DNA of 64,000 bases from Flavobacterium sp. HJ-32-4 (GCF_022532105.1 NZ_CP092832.1:868001-932000), one strand, 5' to 3'. Counted from the stretch's first letter, positions 14,761 through 23,458 are shown. Numbers and translations: made by a program. The notes: generated by a model not told the origin, from the letters alone.

Positions 14761-15100
14761 AACCCACCTCCAATCCATTGTTAGGGTATAACTCCACCGT
14801 ATGCACATGTTCAAAATATGACGCAGCGCCGGCCGCATCGGTAATCGTCAGGTCGATATGGTAGTTTTCGGCCTGTGTCCAGATGTGGGTTTTTACGATC
14901 GGGTAATCACATACCACCAGCACATCCCAGTCTTTTCCGGCCAGTTCGTCCCAGCGCGATTGCGGCGTCCGGGCCCGGCTACCATACAGATACATCGACC
15001 GGATCGGGGTCAGCGCCTCGATCCTCGCTTTGAGTCCGTTAAAAAGGTACGGCAGCACCTCTTCGGGCTGCCATACCAGTTCCATCCTTACCTGGCTCAT
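14753..15100 (-). CDS. minimal nucleotidyltransferase-domain protein of the toxin locus
   Basis: 115 residues. A short N-terminal part (MSQVRMELVWQPEEVLPYLF) is followed by SMYLYGSRARTP (GSxR motif), KDWDVLVV (the two acidic metal ligands) and NYHIDLTIT (third acidic residue). This is the core of the pol-beta-type nucleotidyltransferase fold without a second domain. Its start overlaps the stop of the 1373-aa gene (ATGA) and its end overlaps the toxin start, so the three are translationally coupled. Minimal nucleotidyltransferases elsewhere act as AMP-adding antitoxins or drug-modifying enzymes. Here the placement suggests an accessory that modifies or controls the toxin or its carrier, which is inference. 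A truncated copy lies at 9576. Confidence 0.8.
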   Translation of the reverse strand: MSQVRMELVWQPEEVLPYLFNGLKARIEALTPIRSMYLYGSRARTPQSRWDELAGKDWDVLVVCDYPIVKTHIWTQAENYHIDLTITDAAGAASYFEHVHTVELYPNNGLEVGYD

Positions 15101-18100
15101 ACGCGGAAGCGGGTGAGTGGCAAAACAACATCGGCTTCGTTTCCACTGAGCAATTCGCCGTTACAGTCGCGCACCCGATACCGGATGTAGTTTTCCGAAT
15201 ACGAGACACGCACGCCGCCATTGGTGCAGGCTACTCTCAAGCGGTCGAATTCCGGCTCCCAGTCGCCTCCCGGGGTTTTCTTGATAAAACTAAAGTCGGC
15301 GATAATCGAGGTATCCACCGTAAACTGGATACAATCTGGGAATCCCGTCTCAGGGTCGTTGACCTGTACGGCCGTTATGCCGTTGATCATCGATAGTTGT
15401 TGGGCCAATCGTTGGTAGATGATTTGTGTATTCATACCGTTCGACCAGGACGCTTCGCGGTTGATCGTGATGGTTTGCCCCATGCACTCGTAGCGGCGGG
15501 GGAACATGTCCATTTGCGCGTAGTACTCCATGTTATAGTCAGCTACCGAATTTAGGTGTTCGAAATTCGTGAAGAAGAAGCGGATCTTGTAAGAGGTATC
15601 CCGACCCAACTGGGCGCTGCTGATGGCGAAATTATCACCGCATGGAACGTTTGTACCCGGTTCAAAATCAGCGGTGTCATCACAATTGCACGGCAGCGCT
15701 TTCTCTACCTGTAGCCCGATACTGTCGGCCTGCAGGATGGTCAGGCTGGTCGGCACACGGGTCAACCAGGCCTTTCCATACGGTTTGGGCTTGTGGCGTT
15801 TCACTTCATCGATTAGGCTGACGAACAACGGATCGCCCAATACCGGCGGACGACCACCGTTCCATAGAATCCCCGTCGAGAGATAGAGTCCTACCGCATC
15901 CTCAAAGCCCGGACGCACCGTCACGATGACGCGTGCCATACCCGACTGCATAAAGGCCCGGAAAATCGGATCATCGGTGCCGTCGTACGTATACAGTTGT
16001 GTCCATCGCGAACGACTGCCCCAGTAATACGGATAGAAATTATACGACATAATATCCCACTCGAAAGCCTGCTCCATAAACTGCACGAAACTCGCGTAAT
16101 CGCCCAAGCCGGAAAGCTCCACCTCGCCATTGTCAAAACTCTTCGGGAACGGCAGGAAATTCCGACCGTAAGTGCGCGCAGCCGACGTGTTCCGATCCAA
16201 CAGGTACGAGATACAGTTCTTGCGCAAAATCGTATTCTCGATCTGGCGATAAAAGTTAGGGTTGGTAGCCAGCACCTCTGCCGTAGCCGTCTGCTGTGAC
16301 GCGCTCTTCTCACGAAATTCTGCCAAGGCGTCCTCATACGCGTCAATGATGACTTTGAAGGTCTTGTTTCGCCAGTTGGCAAGCCCTTCGTCTGACAGGT
16401 CACAGGTCACCGTTACGTTGACTTCCCCCGCCACGTGGTTGCCGAGCAGGAAAGAAACGGGAACGTCCTTGACGTACTTCGCGTCCGCAAATGGCTTGAC
16501 TTGACTTTGATAAGCACTTGTCAAGGACTGGTTTTGTGGGATGGCTTCCAGAGTGTTGAGACTGATGCGCTTACTCGAGAATTTTCCCTCATACACTACA
16601 CTCCGGGTACCTACCGTCAAGGAGAGGACCGAGCCAGTGATACTGTCGTTATCACTCGAGGCGGTGAAAATGCCGACCGCTGACTTGGCAACATACCCCT
16701 CGGGAATGGCAATCTTGGCATTCCCGGCGTTGGATTCAACCCGGTCGAGTTTAGCCGTATTGTCCCACTTGATATTGAAGCTGTCACCCATGCTGATGGT
16801 TGTCAAAGGTTTGGCTTCGATTTCAGCGTTGTATAAACCGGCCCAGTAACTGGCGTTCGCAAGGGTGATCTGTGACGGGCCCGCAATCCTTAGATCCAGA
16901 TCGTCAACAGTACGCGGATCCACCGGTTCTTCGATTTCAGACGTGCCCGTGTCGGGGCTTGACACCGCTGTGGTCATCGCGGCCACATGCAGGGCGGCGG
17001 GTTCCGGCACCATGAACTCCAGCATCATACGGGTGCCGTAATTCTGGATTCGGTTCTTGTATAATTTATCGACCCAACGGTAAACACCTACCACATGTTG
17101 GCTGCCTTCGCGGTTATCGAAACCGTGTTTGTTGTTCTCTTCATATTCCTCGAGGATCTTCACCACGCGCTCTTCCTTTATTTTCTGTACGACCCGGTCC
17201 ATGGCGCGCTCCGTTACCTCTTTTGCTACCGTGGTCATTTGGTGGATACTGTTCTCGCGGTTATTGTTGTTAGCGGTATTGATACCGGCGTCCAATTGCC
17301 ACCTGTCGCCACGCACGCTTGTGTTGGCAAATGCCGCAAAATCCTTTGTTTGCGAGATCACCTGGCCGATTTCCGATTGCATCTCGAATCGATCGGTCGA
17401 GGTCGTATCGGAAAGCCGCTCTGCCTCCCGCTCTGCGCTTGTGGTAGTGGTTTGTTCGTTCCGTCGAAGGATACGCGTTGCCTTTTCCTTATACTCCCGC
17501 GCCATGATATTTTCAATGTGGGAAACTTCTCCCTCCACATAACAGTGCACGGTCTGCTCGAGTTTCAGGTAGTCGGCAGACCCGATATTTCGGAAACCAC
17601 CGGCGACCGGGATGAAACCACCGGGCGTGGGTTCCTCCCCTCCGGTTGGGTCAGTGGCATAGCCTCCCGTACCGTGGCTGGTGGTGATGAGTATGCCGGT
17701 TATTCGTTTTACTTTCGTATTGGAGAACGTCAACTCAAACTCAAATACCGGAGGAGCTGTTGCCAGATCCGAGGCGGTATAGGTATAAAAACTGCTGATT
17801 AACAACGCATTTCCATTGAAAGTTGCCGTCGGCGTCCAGACATCGTGGTGGAAAACCGAATTATTAGGTTTCGTTCCGGTAACTTTTATATGGGAGATTT
17901 GCCAGCTATTGTCAGGCACCCCGATTAGCAGGGTAAAAACCTTGGAATTATTGATCGAAGAAAAATAAATCTCATACTCGAATGGCTGACTGACATCCAT
18001 GTTCCAAACACGGAATGACATACCATTCATACGGACGCTGCGTTTTGACAATGTCGCATTCTGGCTGATGCTGGCGGTGGCACGCGTTGTCTCTTTATCC

Positions 18101-19218
18101 ACTAACGCCAATAAGCTATTGTAGGTCTTATAGCGCCTGAACAGCTGGTTTTCAGATGGCGTCTTTGTCTTGAAGTCATAGCCTAACACCCCGAGCATGG
18201 TGTTGTAGGCGTCAGCCGACAGTTCGCCCTGAAGTTTAGTAGGGGTAACCTCCGCATCGTAGGTAAAGGAAAAGTCCGGAATCGTCGGCTCCGGCACGTA
18301 TGGGGGCTGGTGGCAAGGATCGTCGGGATTATATTCGCCATGGGCATTGGGCGAGGAGCAATACGTCGCCCGTGCGTTTTCTTTCTGCTGGCGGTAGTCC
18401 TCCCAAAGTTGCGCTACCGTGGTCTGGTATTGCTTTTCGGCAGCCTGGTACGCCGTTTCGTAGGCAGCCTGGTGGTCGGTTTGAGCGTCAAGAAGGTCTT
18501 GCCGGAGGTTGTCGAGCGCGCTTAAACGAAACTGCTCTTCTGTGACGGTGAGCTTTTTCCGTAGCGACGCACTTGGCACAGCCGGACGGGCCGTCAGGTC
18601 TGCTTGCGGGGGCGCGCTTACTTCCGCCAAAGTGTCAAAAAGCGCTGGGGGAAGTGTCACCGATACATCCAGTATATCTTCCGCGCTATTGGGAAGCACC
18701 GTCGGATTTTTACCGTAGAGGGTATACACGTGGTGGGCGACCAGCATTTGGGAAATAGACTCCAGTAATTGCGGAGCATTGCCGGCTACGAGTCGGTAAT
18801 AGAAATTATCCCATAGCGATGTCACAACGCCCTCGTAAGAGCCTCCTGTAGTTACTTTTTGCAACTCGGCCGTGAGCTCAGCATTGGTGTAGGTCGTACG
18901 GTTCCGCACGATCCAAATCGAGAAGTTATAGAGGGCGGGCGCCGCTTTTCTTAGATCCGCTTCTGATTCATACAGTTTCGATTGCGTGTTGCCGGTTGGA
19001 GGATAGGGCACCGATGCAGGAAATTGTTCAGCTGCCTGCCGAAGCGCTTCCCCTTTTGTCATTCCCTCGGGTAAAGGATTCGGCACGGTATCGTGGAAGA
19101 AACCAGAGAGAGGATCTTGCATTGCGAAATGACGGGTGCGTGTGCTGGTATCTGCCAGTTGGACGCCCCTGTAACTGACAAACCGAAATAAGGTGTGCGT
19201 AACGGGATTTTTTTCCAT
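15097..19218 (-). CDS. 1373-aa protein of unknown function heading the toxin operon
   Basis: No family recognised. There is no signal peptide, membrane helix or T9SS sorting domain that I can see. N-terminal about 200 residues are soluble and mixed. About 220-310 is a charged coiled-coil region (AAEKQYQTTVAQLWEDYRQQ) followed by a Cys/Pro-rich turn (CSSPNAHGEYNPDDPCHQPP). About 610-760 has a second helical block with NENN-rich and EITERAMDRV-like amphipathic helices ending NYGTRMMLEFMVPEPAALH. The rest is beta-rich and ends with aromatic-rich repeats, including MSYNFYPYYWGSRSRW and a four-cysteine CNCDD...VPCGD segment. Size, lack of an export signal and fixed position before the toxins suggest a structural, carrier or assembly role. 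That is inference; no reaction can be named. Confidence 0.75.
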   Translation of the reverse strand: MEKNPVTHTLFRFVSYRGVQLADTSTRTRHFAMQDPLSGFFHDTVPNPLPEGMTKGEALRQAAEQFPASVPYPPTGNTQSKLYESEADLRKAAPALYNFSIWIVRNRTTYTNAELTAELQKVTTGGSYEGVVTSLWDNFYYRLVAGNAPQLLESISQMLVAHHVYTLYGKNPTVLPNSAEDILDVSVTLPPALFDTLAEVSAPPQADLTARPAVPSASLRKKLTVTEEQFRLSALDNLRQDLLDAQTDHQAAYETAYQAAEKQYQTTVAQLWEDYRQQKENARATYCSSPNAHGEYNPDDPCHQPPYVPEPTIPDFSFTYDAEVTPTKLQGELSADAYNTMLGVLGYDFKTKTPSENQLFRRYKTYNSLLALVDKETTRATASISQNATLSKRSVRMNGMSFRVWNMDVSQPFEYEIYFSSINNSKVFTLLIGVPDNSWQISHIKVTGTKPNNSVFHHDVWTPTATFNGNALLISSFYTYTASDLATAPPVFEFELTFSNTKVKRITGILITTSHGTGGYATDPTGGEEPTPGGFIPVAGGFRNIGSADYLKLEQTVHCYVEGEVSHIENIMAREYKEKATRILRRNEQTTTTSAEREAERLSDTTSTDRFEMQSEIGQVISQTKDFAAFANTSVRGDRWQLDAGINTANNNNRENSIHQMTTVAKEVTERAMDRVVQKIKEERVVKILEEYEENNKHGFDNREGSQHVVGVYRWVDKLYKNRIQNYGTRMMLEFMVPEPAALHVAAMTTAVSSPDTGTSEIEEPVDPRTVDDLDLRIAGPSQITLANASYWAGLYNAEIEAKPLTTISMGDSFNIKWDNTAKLDRVESNAGNAKIAIPEGYVAKSAVGIFTASSDNDSITGSVLSLTVGTRSVVYEGKFSSKRISLNTLEAIPQNQSLTSAYQSQVKPFADAKYVKDVPVSFLLGNHVAGEVNVTVTCDLSDEGLANWRNKTFKVIIDAYEDALAEFREKSASQQTATAEVLATNPNFYRQIENTILRKNCISYLLDRNTSAARTYGRNFLPFPKSFDNGEVELSGLGDYASFVQFMEQAFEWDIMSYNFYPYYWGSRSRWTQLYTYDGTDDPIFRAFMQSGMARVIVTVRPGFEDAVGLYLSTGILWNGGRPPVLGDPLFVSLIDEVKRHKPKPYGKAWLTRVPTSLTILQADSIGLQVEKALPCNCDDTADFEPGTNVPCGDNFAISSAQLGRDTSYKIRFFFTNFEHLNSVADYNMEYYAQMDMFPRRYECMGQTITINREASWSNGMNTQIIYQRLAQQLSMINGITAVQVNDPETGFPDCIQFTVDTSIIADFSFIKKTPGGDWEPEFDRLRVACTNGGVRVSYSENYIRYRVRDCNGELLSGNEADVVLPLTRFRV

Positions 19219-19239
19219 GGGTATAATGTAAAAAGGTTA

Positions 19240-19259
19240 TTTTCGTTTCTAAACGAAAA
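19240..19259. promoter_or_regulatory. perfect inverted repeat upstream of the 1373-aa gene
   Basis: TTTTCGTTT-CT-AAACGAAAA, 9-bp arms with a 2-base centre, 22 bases upstream of the ATG at 19218 on the minus strand. It could be an operator or a leader hairpin; nothing in the sequence decides between them. Confidence 0.5.
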
Positions 19260-19444
19260 CCGATCCGTTCCCATGGATGGGGGAGCAAAGGAGCGTCGAG
19301 CTTCGTCTGATATTTCCCACAACGACCAAATATTTGGATTAGTATGCGAACGTTATTAAATTTTTCATAACGTCGTATCTTTATTGTTCTCCTATAGAAA
19401 ACGCCCTTGGGGTAGACGTTTCTAAAACCAAAGAAAAAGTGTTA

Positions 19445-20191
19445 TTATACCACCGCCACCACGTGCAACACGTTGAAATGGCAGGCGTTGAACTCATACA
19501 GCACGCCGTTTACTTCCTGGTAGAAAGCCACCAACAGCAAAACAAGTCCTAGTCCATCGACGGTCGGAACAGAAGGAGGGGCCAGCACGGGCGACACCTC
19601 TTCATCTAACGTAAGGGTCGTGTCGGCACTCATGACCAGTTCCGAATCACCCGTAGCGAAATCCACCCGTAGGAAACCGCTTGCCAGTTTCACATGCGTG
19701 GCACCCGGAGGCGCATCGAAATGCTGTCCGGTAACCAGTTGCGGAAACGAAATAGTCCCCGTAGTCGCATCTACTGTAAAAGCCGCAAACAAAACACGTG
19801 TCAGTTGCGCCCGGCTGTTGAAGTCAAAACCCCGCAGCAACAAACGGCCCTCCGCCGTTCTAAAACCTTCCGCCACTTGTCGGCTCCCCCGCCTCGACAA
19901 AGTGTCCAGGTTCTTCGCCAGCGTCATCAAGCGCATCAGCCTATTGTGCAACCGCGGATCATACGCACGCCGAAACACTGGGGCCCCTCCGTGTCGGAGT
20001 ATCCTGCTTGCGCTCGCCACCATCCCAAACTCCGAAATGTTCTCGCGCGTTCGCTGAAAAGCCGGATCATTCATAAGTCGCTCCCGGCTCACCCCACCCT
20101 TATTCCGCACCAAATACACATCGCCCCGCTTATAGAAACTCAGTTCGTCGATCTTTCCTTCGATCTTGAAAATGCCACTCTGTTTCGCCAT
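19445..20191 (-). CDS. conserved Bacteroidota hypothetical protein at the head of the toxin locus
   Basis: 248 residues starting MAKQSGIFKIEGKIDELSFY. The N-terminal half (KGGVSRERLMNDPAFQRTRE, NISEFGMVASASRILR, RLMRLMTLAKNLDTLSRRG) is helical and basic. The C-terminal half is beta-rich. I recall this N-terminal pattern as a recurring Bacteroidota protein of unknown function, but cannot name a family. No signal peptide. It is separated from the 1373-aa gene by 226 bases containing inverted repeats, so it may be a separate transcript. The association with the toxin locus is positional only. Confidence 0.7.
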   Translation of the reverse strand: MAKQSGIFKIEGKIDELSFYKRGDVYLVRNKGGVSRERLMNDPAFQRTRENISEFGMVASASRILRHGGAPVFRRAYDPRLHNRLMRLMTLAKNLDTLSRRGSRQVAEGFRTAEGRLLLRGFDFNSRAQLTRVLFAAFTVDATTGTISFPQLVTGQHFDAPPGATHVKLASGFLRVDFATGDSELVMSADTTLTLDEEVSPVLAPPSVPTVDGLGLVLLLVAFYQEVNGVLYEFNACHFNVLHVVAVV

Positions 20192-20273
20192 AACATAAAG
20201 AATAAAAAATGAAATACCAACTCAAAACACCCTGTCAAAACTAAAGAGCGACCCTCCGGTTTTCCAAAAAACG

Positions 20274-20317
20274 ATTTCCGAAAACGACCTAAATAGACCT
20301 AAATTTCCGAAAACGAC
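20274..20317. promoter_or_regulatory. direct repeats upstream of the 248-aa gene
   Basis: ATTTCCGAAAACGAC occurs at 20274-20288 and again at 20303-20317, spaced by 29 bases (close to whole helical turns), about 85 bases upstream of the start at 20191. This is an operator-like arrangement without a known binder. The 20192-20583 gap otherwise holds the 11-bp array and a plus-strand promoter. Confidence 0.45.
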
Positions 20318-20403
20318 ACTTTTTTCCCCACTGTAAAAGGGTAGTCACGGAATACCTCGGTCGTGCGTCGGGCCGTTCTTCCTTAAACAGCGTTCGTATC
20401 CGC

Positions 20404-20458
20404 CCCGTATATATCCCGTATATATCCCGTATATATCCCGTGTATACCCCGTGTATAC
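20404..20458. repeat. 11-bp tandem array
   Basis: Five 11-bp units: CCCGTATATAT three times, then CCCGTGTATAC twice. It has the same unit length as the arrays at 1695 and 3435 but a different unit. It lies between the divergent 248-aa gene and the esterase gene. Confidence 0.85.
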
Positions 20459-20560
20459 CCCAGACACAATCCCCATCAATAGATACCCAACGTCCACTTC
20501 ATCCCACACACCCCGTCTCACGTCCGGTGCGTAGACGCTTCCCCATCCGCCCAAATCCGC

Positions 20561-20568
20561 TATCTTTG
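20561..20568 (+). promoter_or_regulatory. Bacteroidota -7 box (TATCTTTG) of the esterase operon
   Basis: Matches TAnnTTTG and ends 15 bases before the ATG at 20584. No convincing -33 TTG box was seen. Confidence 0.5.
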
Positions 20569-20583
20569 GGCAACACCATTATT

Positions 20584-21381
20584 ATGAAGAAACTCGGGCT
20601 GCTTTTGCTGCTGGTCACCACAACGTTGACCGCACAATACCAAACCAAGACCGCCATATCCTACTATCCCGACAAAGGCGATACGTATCGCAACACCCAA
20701 TGCATACTGGATCTCTATTACCCCACAAAACCCGGCTTTGCTACCGTCATCTGGTTCCACGGTGGCGGCCTTACCGGTGGAGCACGGGAAATACCAAAAG
20801 CCCTTACCGACAAAGGAATCGCCGTCGTAGGCGTCGGGTATCGCCTCAGTCCTAACGCCAAAGTCGTCGACATCATCGGCGATGCCACAGCCGCCGTCGC
20901 CTGGACACTCCGCCATATTGCCGAATACGGAGGCGACCCGAAAAAGGTCTTCCTCTCGGGCCATTCCGCCGGTGGCTACCTCGACCTGATGGTGGCGCTC
21001 GACAAACACTATCTCGCCGCCTACGAACTCGACCCCAACACACTGGCGGGCATCGTGCCGTTCAGTCCGCAGGTCATCACCCATTTCACCGCACGCAAAG
21101 AACGCGGCATCCCCGAAACCCAACCCGTCATAGATGAACTCGCGCCTTTATTCCACATCCGCAAAGACGCACCACCGATACTGCTGATCACCGGCGACCG
21201 CAACCTCGAGCTGCTCGGGCGTTACGACGAAAACGCCTACCTTGACCGCATGCTCACCGTCATCGGCCATCCCGACCACCGCCTGATCGAACTCGGCGGC
21301 TACGACCACATGATGGCCGACCCGGCCTACACGCTTTTACTGCGGGAAATCGACCGCGTCCTCAAACAACCACGCCCATGA
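20584..21381 (+). CDS. secreted alpha/beta-hydrolase (esterase/lipase)
   Basis: 265 residues from the ATG at 20584, which gives a proper signal peptide (MKKLGLLLLLVTTTLTAQ); the open frame upstream is noncoding. The HSL-like oxyanion motif WFHGGGLTGG (about 60), the nucleophile elbow GHSAGG (about 130), an acidic residue in LLITGDRN and the catalytic His in GGYDHMM complete a Ser-Asp-His triad. It acts outside the cytoplasm on an unknown ester, perhaps acetylated sugars given the neighbour. Its stop overlaps the start of the GH20 gene (ATGA), so the pair is coupled. Confidence 0.85.
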   Translation: MKKLGLLLLLVTTTLTAQYQTKTAISYYPDKGDTYRNTQCILDLYYPTKPGFATVIWFHGGGLTGGAREIPKALTDKGIAVVGVGYRLSPNAKVVDIIGDATAAVAWTLRHIAEYGGDPKKVFLSGHSAGGYLDLMVALDKHYLAAYELDPNTLAGIVPFSPQVITHFTARKERGIPETQPVIDELAPLFHIRKDAPPILLITGDRNLELLGRYDENAYLDRMLTVIGHPDHRLIELGGYDHMMADPAYTLLLREIDRVLKQPRP

Positions 21382-23264
21382 AGCTTCGTTACCTCTTACT
21401 GCTTGTGCCCCTTTGTTCGTTTGCCCAATCCATCATCCCCGAGCCAGTTGAGATGACCACCCGACGGGGTCGTTTCACCCTGCCGAAGGTGCTGACGTTC
21501 ACCGCAACCGACGCCAAACGCTGCCAGCCGGTGACGACTTACGTAAAAGACTTCCTCGTCCGGCCCACAGGCATCGTCCTTCGCCCGGCAGCGCCAAAAG
21601 AGAAGGCCGCACTGCATTTCATCCTCAACAACGAAACCGATCGGTTGTTGGGTGACGAAGGCTATCGTCTGGCCGTGAACTCCGGCGGGATTTTTATCCG
21701 GGCCAATACCGAAAAGGGCCTCTTCTACGGCGTACAAACCGTATTGCAACTCCTGCCCAAAGACATCGAACGCACCGACCGGCTGCGTAACGGACGGTGG
21801 TCGGTTCCGTTTGTGACCATCACCGATTACCCGCGTTTTGCCTATCGTGGACTCATGCTCGACGTGGCGCGGCACTTCTTCACCAAAGCCGAGGTCATGG
21901 ACTATATCGACCGTATGGCACGCTACAAGTTCAACACCTTCCACTGGCACCTGGCCGACGATGAAGGTTGGCGGGTGGAGATCAAAAGTTACCCGAAACT
22001 TACCACCGTGGGTGCCTGGAACGTGAAACGGGAAGGGCATTTCGGCGATTTCTCTCCCATTGGCGCCGATGAGCCCCGCGACAATGGCGGGTTTTACACA
22101 CAAGAGGAAATACGGGAGGTAGTGGCCTATGCCAAAAGCCGCTTCATTGACATTTTACCCGAAATCGATATGCCCGGACACAGTCTGGCGGCCATCGCGT
22201 CCTATCCCGAACTGTCGTGCACGCCCGAGGCGGTCAACTACCGGGTGAGTTCCGGCGAACCCATTATGAGTTGGCCCGGCGGCGGCCATTTCGAAGCCAT
22301 TTACGACAATATGTTGTGTCCGGCCAATGAAAAGGTTTACGCTTTCGCGGATGCTGTATTGGGCGAGATCGCCGCGTTGTTCCCGTATCCGTACCTTCAT
22401 GTCGGAGGCGACGAATGCGCGACCAACTTCTGGGCCAAGAACCCACAGGTGCAGGAACTGATGCAACGGGAAGGCATCACCGAAGTGGCAAAAGTGCAGG
22501 CCTATTTCGAAAAACGCATCGAACAGATCGTCGCCTCCAAAGGCAAACACATGATCGGCTGGGATGAAATCTACGAAACGGGTGTATCACCCTCAACGGC
22601 CATCATGAATTGGCGCAAACCGGCCTTCGGGGCAGCGGCTGCCGCCGATGGGCATGAGGTGGTGTTATGCCCCACGGGGTATTCCTACCTCGATTATATG
22701 CAGGCCGATGTGTCGGTCGAACCGCGCGTCTACGCCGGCCTACGATTGAAAAAAACCTACGCCTTCGAACCCATCGCCGACGGCATCAAAGAAGGACAGG
22801 TGAAAGGCATCCAGGCCAACCTCTGGACCGAGCAGGTATTTCGGTTCCGGCAAGCCCAATACATGACCTGGCCACGGGCATTTGCCGTGAGCGAAACCGC
22901 CTGGTCACAGCCGAAAAGCAAAAACTGGAAGCGGTTTGTCGACAAGGTCGAACAACAGTTCCGCAGGCTCGATGCCGCGAATGTGCGATATGCACCCTCA
23001 TTGTACGACCCCGACTTCCGGGTCACGACCGACGAGAAAGGACGGATGCTCCTCTCGCTGGTCCCAGAACTCGATGAACTCGAACTGTATTATTCCTTCG
23101 ACAATTCGGAACCCGATAATTTCTATCCTAAATATACAGGTCCGGTTCTCGTACCCATCGACGCCACCCAGGTCAAGGTGCGCGCCTATCGAGACGGTAA
23201 ACCCATCGGGCGTATGAACGTCATGCTGGTAGAGGTGTTGCGGAAGCGGGTGAAGGTGAAGTAA
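21378..23264 (+). CDS. beta-N-acetylhexosaminidase (GH20), secreted
   Basis: 628 residues with signal peptide MKLRYLLLLVPLCSFAQ. An N-terminal GH20b-type domain (about 20-140) precedes the catalytic TIM barrel, marked by FNTFHWHLADDEGWRVEIKS, EIDMPGHS and the catalytic Asp-Glu pair in HVGGDE (about 340). NLWTEQV follows further on. A C-terminal chitobiase-type domain (YSFDNSEPDN, about 560-625) ends the protein. It removes terminal N-acetylglucosamine or N-acetylgalactosamine from chitin oligomers or glycans by substrate-assisted catalysis in the periplasm or outside. Length is typical of Bacteroidota GH20 enzymes. Co-transcribed with the preceding esterase. Confidence 0.95.
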   Translation: MKLRYLLLLVPLCSFAQSIIPEPVEMTTRRGRFTLPKVLTFTATDAKRCQPVTTYVKDFLVRPTGIVLRPAAPKEKAALHFILNNETDRLLGDEGYRLAVNSGGIFIRANTEKGLFYGVQTVLQLLPKDIERTDRLRNGRWSVPFVTITDYPRFAYRGLMLDVARHFFTKAEVMDYIDRMARYKFNTFHWHLADDEGWRVEIKSYPKLTTVGAWNVKREGHFGDFSPIGADEPRDNGGFYTQEEIREVVAYAKSRFIDILPEIDMPGHSLAAIASYPELSCTPEAVNYRVSSGEPIMSWPGGGHFEAIYDNMLCPANEKVYAFADAVLGEIAALFPYPYLHVGGDECATNFWAKNPQVQELMQREGITEVAKVQAYFEKRIEQIVASKGKHMIGWDEIYETGVSPSTAIMNWRKPAFGAAAAADGHEVVLCPTGYSYLDYMQADVSVEPRVYAGLRLKKTYAFEPIADGIKEGQVKGIQANLWTEQVFRFRQAQYMTWPRAFAVSETAWSQPKSKNWKRFVDKVEQQFRRLDAANVRYAPSLYDPDFRVTTDEKGRMLLSLVPELDELELYYSFDNSEPDNFYPKYTGPVLVPIDATQVKVRAYRDGKPIGRMNVMLVEVLRKRVKVK

Positions 23265-23270
23265 GAAGTA

Positions 23271-23320
23271 GTCAGTAGTCAGTGGGCAGTGGACAGTGAA
23301 CAGTAGGCAGTGGGCGGAAG
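23271..23320. repeat. CAGT-type simple repeat (AGTAGTCAGTGGGCAGTGG...)
   Basis: Degenerate CAGT(A/G)G units like those inside the 3592-3907 unit and, in reverse orientation, at 55626-55712. Confidence 0.7.
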
Positions 23321-23365
23321 TCTCTGGCTCGGTTCCTTATGTTTTTTTTGGCGGCAGGGTAGCGC

Positions 23366-23402
23366 TTAGACCTCAAAGGTTTTTAAAACCTTTGAGGTCT
23401 AA
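23366..23402. terminator. bidirectional hairpin terminator
   Basis: Perfect 18-bp arms TTAGACCTCAAAGGTTTT and AAAACCTTTGAGGTCTAA around a single T, between convergent hexosaminidase (+) and recO (-) genes. The RGACCT..AGGTTT design recurs at 45082 and 46466. Confidence 0.75.
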
Positions 23403-23458
23403 AGGTCATCGTTTCACGGGAATGAGGGATACGGGAAAACCGTAAAAGAATCCAACTT

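Noticed and set aside
14761..14838. N-terminal extension of the metallopeptidase toxin (MRPALRHILNM...)
   Set aside because: These residues come from an alternative frame of the nucleotidyltransferase gene; the ATG at 14760 overlaps that gene's stop naturally. The same applies to 9587-9664 for the other toxin.
17095..17802. 235-aa plus-strand reading frame opposite the 1373-aa gene
   Set aside because: It is antisense to a long, well-behaved gene, has low-complexity translation and no recognisable features.
19445..20191. Identification of the 248-aa protein as a phage or conjugation component
   Set aside because: I see only a vaguely familiar N-terminal pattern and no phage or conjugation genes in the window.
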